In this document: positions 14,237 to 17,620 of the stretch, piece after piece
Numbering within the stretch: the stretch's first letter is position 1
How the letters are laid out: each line of letters begins with the position of its first letter
Origin: Treponema sp.
GTDB taxonomy: Bacteria > Spirochaetota > Spirochaetia > Treponematales > Breznakiellaceae
Direction: 5' to 3'
DNA length: 17,620 nt
NCBI GenBank assembly: GCA_031284385.1
Contig: JAISZZ010000172.1
Location: 1 to 17,620 of the forward strand
Notes under the pieces: model-generated
What the model was told of the DNA's origin: nothing
What the model saw: only the letters and a program-made list of their open reading frames with translations
Database searches by the model: none
Translations under genes and position numbers: made by a program

Positions 14237-14969
14237 TTTCTATCTCGGCGCGGAACGCCGTCTGGTTATCGGACTGTCTGCGTCCTTCCAAAGCGTGCCG
14301 CGTCATCGAGTCGCGCTGGTCAGGCGGCGCATATATGCCTACCGTCTCGCCTAACACAACTTCACCGACATAGTTTATATCGATACGAAATTTTGTAATG
14401 TTTTTAAAAAAGCCTGCCGGCAGCGCGTCCTGTACCCATTGAATGTAACGCGCATTATTTACATGACCGTTAAAATCAATATCAGAATAGACGGCCGTCC
14501 GCTCCAATGTTTTTACCAGACCTTCCCGTTTCACAAGAAGCCGCGCACCGCCTTCCAGAAAACTGCGCCCCTCGTTTGCCGGCATGGAAACAACGAGCGC
14601 GGTTGGCCTGAGCGGGCGGCGCTTCTCTATGTCCAGTATGAGCCAAGAACTGCTGGCGCGGGCGATAACCGTTCCCTGTTCGTCCAAAACATCGTAGTTG
14701 CGCGCATATAACAGCCGCTCAAAGCCCTGCGGCCAACTTTCTATTGTCAGCGTCTCGGCAAATCTAGGCCGCCGCTCTACCAAAAGCGAAAACCGTGACA
14801 GTATCCAGCCCTGCCCGTTTTTCAACATGACATCGAGACCCACGCCTAACTCTTCGCCATGCTCGGTAGTAAGGCTCTGAAAAAAATCAAACAGAACGGA
14901 TGGCTTGATGTTACGTTCAGTATCAACATCCCCTACCGCAACCATGTATTTTTTTTTAATAACATCCAT
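14226..14969 (-). CDS. acyl-ACP thioesterase (FatA/FatB family)
   Basis: Hydrolyses acyl-ACP to free fatty acid, ending or diverting fatty acid synthesis; cytosolic. It has 247 residues forming two hot-dog domains, as in bacterial members of this family. The first domain (about 1-130) includes GQGWILSRFSLLVERRPRF at 52-70. The second contains DFNGHVNNARYIQW at 165-178, where Asp165, Asn167 and His169 match the catalytic Asp-x-Asn-x-His of plant FatA/FatB. No strong Shine-Dalgarno is seen, and it starts 4 nt after the rfbF stop, consistent with coupled translation. Chain-length preference cannot be read from the sequence. Confidence 0.88.
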   Translation of the reverse strand: MDVIKKKYMVAVGDVDTERNIKPSVLFDFFQSLTTEHGEELGVGLDVMLKNGQGWILSRFSLLVERRPRFAETLTIESWPQGFERLLYARNYDVLDEQGTVIARASSSWLILDIEKRRPLRPTALVVSMPANEGRSFLEGGARLLVKREGLVKTLERTAVYSDIDFNGHVNNARYIQWVQDALPAGFFKNITKFRIDINYVGEVVLGETVGIYAPPDQRDSMTRHALEGRRQSDNQTAFRAEIEIDA

Positions 14970-14973
14970 AATT

Positions 14974-15750
14974 TCACAACCAGACTGCCCACGGCGCTTT
15001 TCCTGAAAGCCATAGGTCTTTCAGATCATTTTTGTCGCGCAATGTATCCATGGCTTTCCAAAACCCGTGGTGTTTGTAAGTGTTAATCTGTCCGTTACGG
15101 GCAAGAGTTTCAAACGGCTCACGTTCAAGAATCGTGTTGTCCCCGCCTTTCAGATATTCAAAAATCCCTTTTTCCATTACAAAAAAACCGCCGTTTATCC
15201 ATGCTCCGTCGCCTTTGGGTTTTTCAACAAACGAATTTACCGAACCGTTTTCGTCTATCATCAAGCCTCCAAAACGTCCGGCGGGTTGAATCGCCGTCAT
15301 CGTTACGATTTTACCCGCCTTTTCATGGCAGCGTATGACTTCCGGTATCGGAACATCGCTTACCCCGTCTCCATAGGTCAGAAGAAAACGCTCATCCTCA
15401 AGATATTCTCTTGCGCGGAGTATCCTGCCCCCCGTCATCGTATCAGGGCCGGTATAAAGCATCGTAACTTTCCACGGCTCTGTTCGTGTTTTATGCAGTT
15501 CCAACGAGTTATTCAACATATCAACCGTAATATCCGAATAACGGGTGTAATAGTTTATAAAAAAATCTTTAATTATATGGGATTTATAGCCCGTCAGCAC
15601 AACAAATTCGTTAAAGCCGTAATGAGAGTATATCTTCATTATATGCCAAAGAATCGGCCTGCCGCTTATTTCAACCATGGGTTTTGGGCGTAAATCAGTT
15701 TCTTCCGACAGGCGTGTTCCCAAACCGCCTGCCAGTATAACGACTTTCAT
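14974..15750 (-). CDS. rfbF: glucose-1-phosphate cytidylyltransferase
   Basis: Makes CDP-glucose from CTP and glucose-1-phosphate, the first step to CDP-linked dideoxysugars of O-antigen type glycans. It has 258 residues, the usual length. The nucleotidyltransferase start MKVVILAGGLGTRLSEET (1-18) and RPKPM (21-25) bind nucleotide and phosphate. YGDGVSD at 126-132 is the metal-binding region, and MTAIQPAGRFGG and VEKPKGDGAWINGGFFV follow as in RfbF rather than in glucose-1-phosphate thymidylyltransferase. Its usual partner, CDP-glucose 4,6-dehydratase (rfbG), is not in the window. It sits 5 nt after secF and 4 nt before the thioesterase, in an operon with no other polysaccharide gene. Confidence 0.93.
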   Translation of the reverse strand: MKVVILAGGLGTRLSEETDLRPKPMVEISGRPILWHIMKIYSHYGFNEFVVLTGYKSHIIKDFFINYYTRYSDITVDMLNNSLELHKTRTEPWKVTMLYTGPDTMTGGRILRAREYLEDERFLLTYGDGVSDVPIPEVIRCHEKAGKIVTMTAIQPAGRFGGLMIDENGSVNSFVEKPKGDGAWINGGFFVMEKGIFEYLKGGDNTILEREPFETLARNGQINTYKHHGFWKAMDTLRDKNDLKDLWLSGKAPWAVWL

Positions 15751-15755
15751 GGAAG

Positions 15756-17003
15756 CTAGACTCCGGCTGCCTTCACCGCCGCCGCGGCTTCCGGCTTTTC
15801 TTTCTTTATACGCTTTTCCCAGAATCGAGAGAATCCGCAGGCGATAAATATAGTGGAGTAAACGCCGGAAATCATTCCCACCAACAACGCGAGCGCAAAA
15901 TCTTTCATCGAACCGGATGTAAACACATACAGCGAAATGACGGCAAGCATTGTCGTAACGGTTGTTATTATTGTACGTCCCAGAGTTTCCGTGATCGCAC
16001 GGTCAAGCACGTTTGTAAAAGTATCATCGGGGTACAAGCGGCGCGTTTCACGTATGCGGTCGAACACTACTATAGTATCGTTTATCGAATACCCCAAAAT
16101 TGTCAGTATGGCGGCTATTGTCGTTGTGTTGAATTCCAACCGCGTCCATGCGATAAATGCCGTCATTATCAGCGCGTCGTGCGCTATGGCAAGAACTGCG
16201 CCTATGGCGAATTGAGGTTTGAACCGTATCGATGCGTATATCAATATCAACAGCATGGTGAGGAACATCAAGATTCCGGCTTGGTCCGCCAACTGTTTTG
16301 AAAAACGCGAACCTACAAAATCCGAGCGGGTTATAACAATATTGCCGTCGCCAAACGTGGCTTCAAGGGATTTTAATATCATGTCAGAATTTATTCCGCC
16401 GTCCGTGCCGTTAAGCCCGCCGTCAACCGAGTCGTCCTCATCCAAACGTACGAGAAAATGGCGGTCCGAAGGCACACCAAGCACCTGCACAGACACGTTT
16501 CCAAAAGCCGAAAGACTGTTACGCACATCGGAAAGCTCAACAGCGGGGCTTTGCGGGTCAAGGTAATGCACCGTAAAAGGCTGAGTGTTTATCTGCGGAT
16601 TTCCGTGCGCGTTCTGTATAAACCACGCAGTATCTATGCCGCCGGATGCCTTAATTTCGATATTGATGCCGTCACGCGCTCCGGTAAGCGCCTCCGACAG
16701 ACTGTCGAGGGTTTTGTACTCGGAAAAATTGAAGTTATACGATGCCCCGTCCGTATCCGCCCCCGAAATAACAAGTTCCATGCCGGTACGGGTAAATGAA
16801 ACGGTGGCGTTGCCGCGACCTTCGTAACTTATGCTGAAAGCAGCGGGGGCAAGCTGAATTTCCTGAATGAGTCCGGCTTTAAAGTCTATGCCAAGGTTAA
16901 AACCGCCCTTAACTATATAAATATAAACGCCCGCCGCAATCAAAATCAGCGAAAATATCATTGCCGGCAGGAAAAATCTGGAAAATTTGATTATTTGCTT
17001 CAT
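15756..17003 (-). CDS. secF: protein translocase subunit SecF
   Basis: Inner-membrane RND-type subunit that, with SecD, uses the proton gradient to help exported proteins leave SecYEG on the outer side of the membrane. Six membrane segments are visible: the first at about 11-31, the others between about 243 and 393. FNLGIDFKAG at 35-44 follows the first helix, and SINDTIVVFDRIRE at 306-319 is the SecF signature. At 415 residues it is about 90 longer than E. coli SecF (323). The extra length lies in the first periplasmic domain (about 45-235), including an acidic, Gly-rich stretch near 187-206. GGAGGG precedes the ATG, which overlaps the secD TAA by one base (TAATG). A charged, Ala-rich tail ends the protein. 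Confidence 0.95.
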   Translation of the reverse strand: MKQIIKFSRFFLPAMIFSLILIAAGVYIYIVKGGFNLGIDFKAGLIQEIQLAPAAFSISYEGRGNATVSFTRTGMELVISGADTDGASYNFNFSEYKTLDSLSEALTGARDGINIEIKASGGIDTAWFIQNAHGNPQINTQPFTVHYLDPQSPAVELSDVRNSLSAFGNVSVQVLGVPSDRHFLVRLDEDDSVDGGLNGTDGGINSDMILKSLEATFGDGNIVITRSDFVGSRFSKQLADQAGILMFLTMLLILIYASIRFKPQFAIGAVLAIAHDALIMTAFIAWTRLEFNTTTIAAILTILGYSINDTIVVFDRIRETRRLYPDDTFTNVLDRAITETLGRTIITTVTTMLAVISLYVFTSGSMKDFALALLVGMISGVYSTIFIACGFSRFWEKRIKKEKPEAAAAVKAAGV

Positions 17004-17620
17004 TATTTTACCCTCCAGCTTATAGAAACTTTTTGAGATTTCAAAACATCCGTGCTAAAGTCAAAAATTAGCCGCGAAACAAACAGCGCGGTGAATACGG
17101 ATGAGAAAACGCCTATGGCAAGGCTCACAGCAAAGCCCTGAATCGGGCCTGAACCTAACTGCGACAGGAATATAGCCGCTATGAATGTGGTTATGTTCGC
17201 GTCCATAATAGCCCAAAAAGCCTTGTTAAAACCGGCTTCCACCGCCGCTTTGCGCGTCTTTTTTAATAAAAGTTCTTCTTTTATGCGCTCAAATATGATG
17301 ACGTTGGCATCAACCGCCATACCTATTGTAAGAATGAAACCCGCTATGCTAGGCAGCGTGAGCGTAAAGTTGAGTGCGGAGAGTATGCTGAACATTATGA
17401 ATATGTTGAAGATTTGAGCGATTACCGCGTTCACGCCTGACGTTTTGTAGAATAACAGCATGAATACCATGACGGCAGCAAGACCGCCCAAAAGCGCGTA
17501 TAGGCCGCGATATATCGTGTCCTCGCCCATAGACGCGCCGATAGTCTGCTGATTCGCTACTTCAAGTTCTACCGGCAGCGCCGCCGAGCGTAAAATCATC
17601 GCCAAGTTGTTGGATTCGTC
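17003..17620 (-). CDS. secD: protein translocase subunit SecD, C-terminal part
   Basis: The open frame runs past the window edge, so only the last 205 residues are seen; no start codon should be assigned here. The visible part begins at DESNNLAMILRSAALPVELE, the end of the periplasmic domain, followed by TIGASMGEDTIYRG, which leads into the membrane segments. TLPSIAGFILTIGMAVDAN and VIIFERIKEE are the SecD membrane signature with the conserved Asp. SecD partners with SecF. It heads, or lies near the head of, a minus-strand operon whose promoter is outside the window. Confidence 0.95.
   Translation of the reverse strand, partial: DESNNLAMILRSAALPVELEVANQQTIGASMGEDTIYRGLYALLGGLAAVMVFMLLFYKTSGVNAVIAQIFNIFIMFSILSALNFTLTLPSIAGFILTIGMAVDANVIIFERIKEELLLKKTRKAAVEAGFNKAFWAIMDANITTFIAAIFLSQLGSGPIQGFAVSLAIGVFSSVFTALFVSRLIFDFSTDVLKSQKVSISWRVK

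Overview
The window looks like a chromosomal segment of a spirochaete, most likely Treponema-like. This is an inference from several signs. The lipoproteins have relaxed lipoboxes (LFAC, FLAC, FFAC). Two tandem lipoprotein genes carry long poly-G tracts. SecF has an enlarged periplasmic domain, and an acyl-ACP thioesterase and a citramalate synthase are present. No gene here fixes the genus.

Layout. (1) 35-466: a small FMN-binding lipoprotein, plus strand. (2) 467-885: a non-coding stretch with a near-consensus promoter, an apparent two-hairpin small RNA of about 80 nt whose terminator loop copies the 3' tail of 16S rRNA (the anti-Shine-Dalgarno), and one copy of a dispersed repeat. (3) 886-2511: pyrG, plus strand. 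(4) 2536-6987, minus strand: tRNA-Pro(UGG), ychF, a possible 29-codon ORF, a uraA-type uracil permease, a family 2 glycosyltransferase that seems to lack an internal catalytic segment, and rmlB. (5) 6988-7381: the tRNA promoter, a second copy of the dispersed repeat, and a lipoprotein promoter. (6) 7382-10731, plus strand: three tandem paralogous lipoproteins of a family I do not recognise. The first two each contain an uninterrupted run of 14 G inside the reading frame, and both are in frame as given. (7) 10760-17620, minus strand: a compact run secD(partial)-secF-rfbF-fatA-murI-rsgA with gaps or overlaps of only a few bases, then cimA after 97 bp with its own candidate promoter.

How it fits together. 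Most genes are housekeeping: CTP synthesis, uracil uptake, ribosome-associated GTPases, peptidoglycan precursor supply, protein export and isoleucine biosynthesis. Two orphan sugar-nucleotide genes (rmlB, rfbF) point to deoxysugars in a surface polysaccharide. The accessory material is the lipoprotein cluster, which looks like a set of phase-variable surface antigens switched by slipped-strand mispairing at G14. The most unusual element is the small RNA candidate at about 673-754. Its C/U-rich loop could base-pair with strong ribosome binding sites, including those of the lipoprotein genes. A competing view is that it is a transcription attenuator in the pyrG leader.
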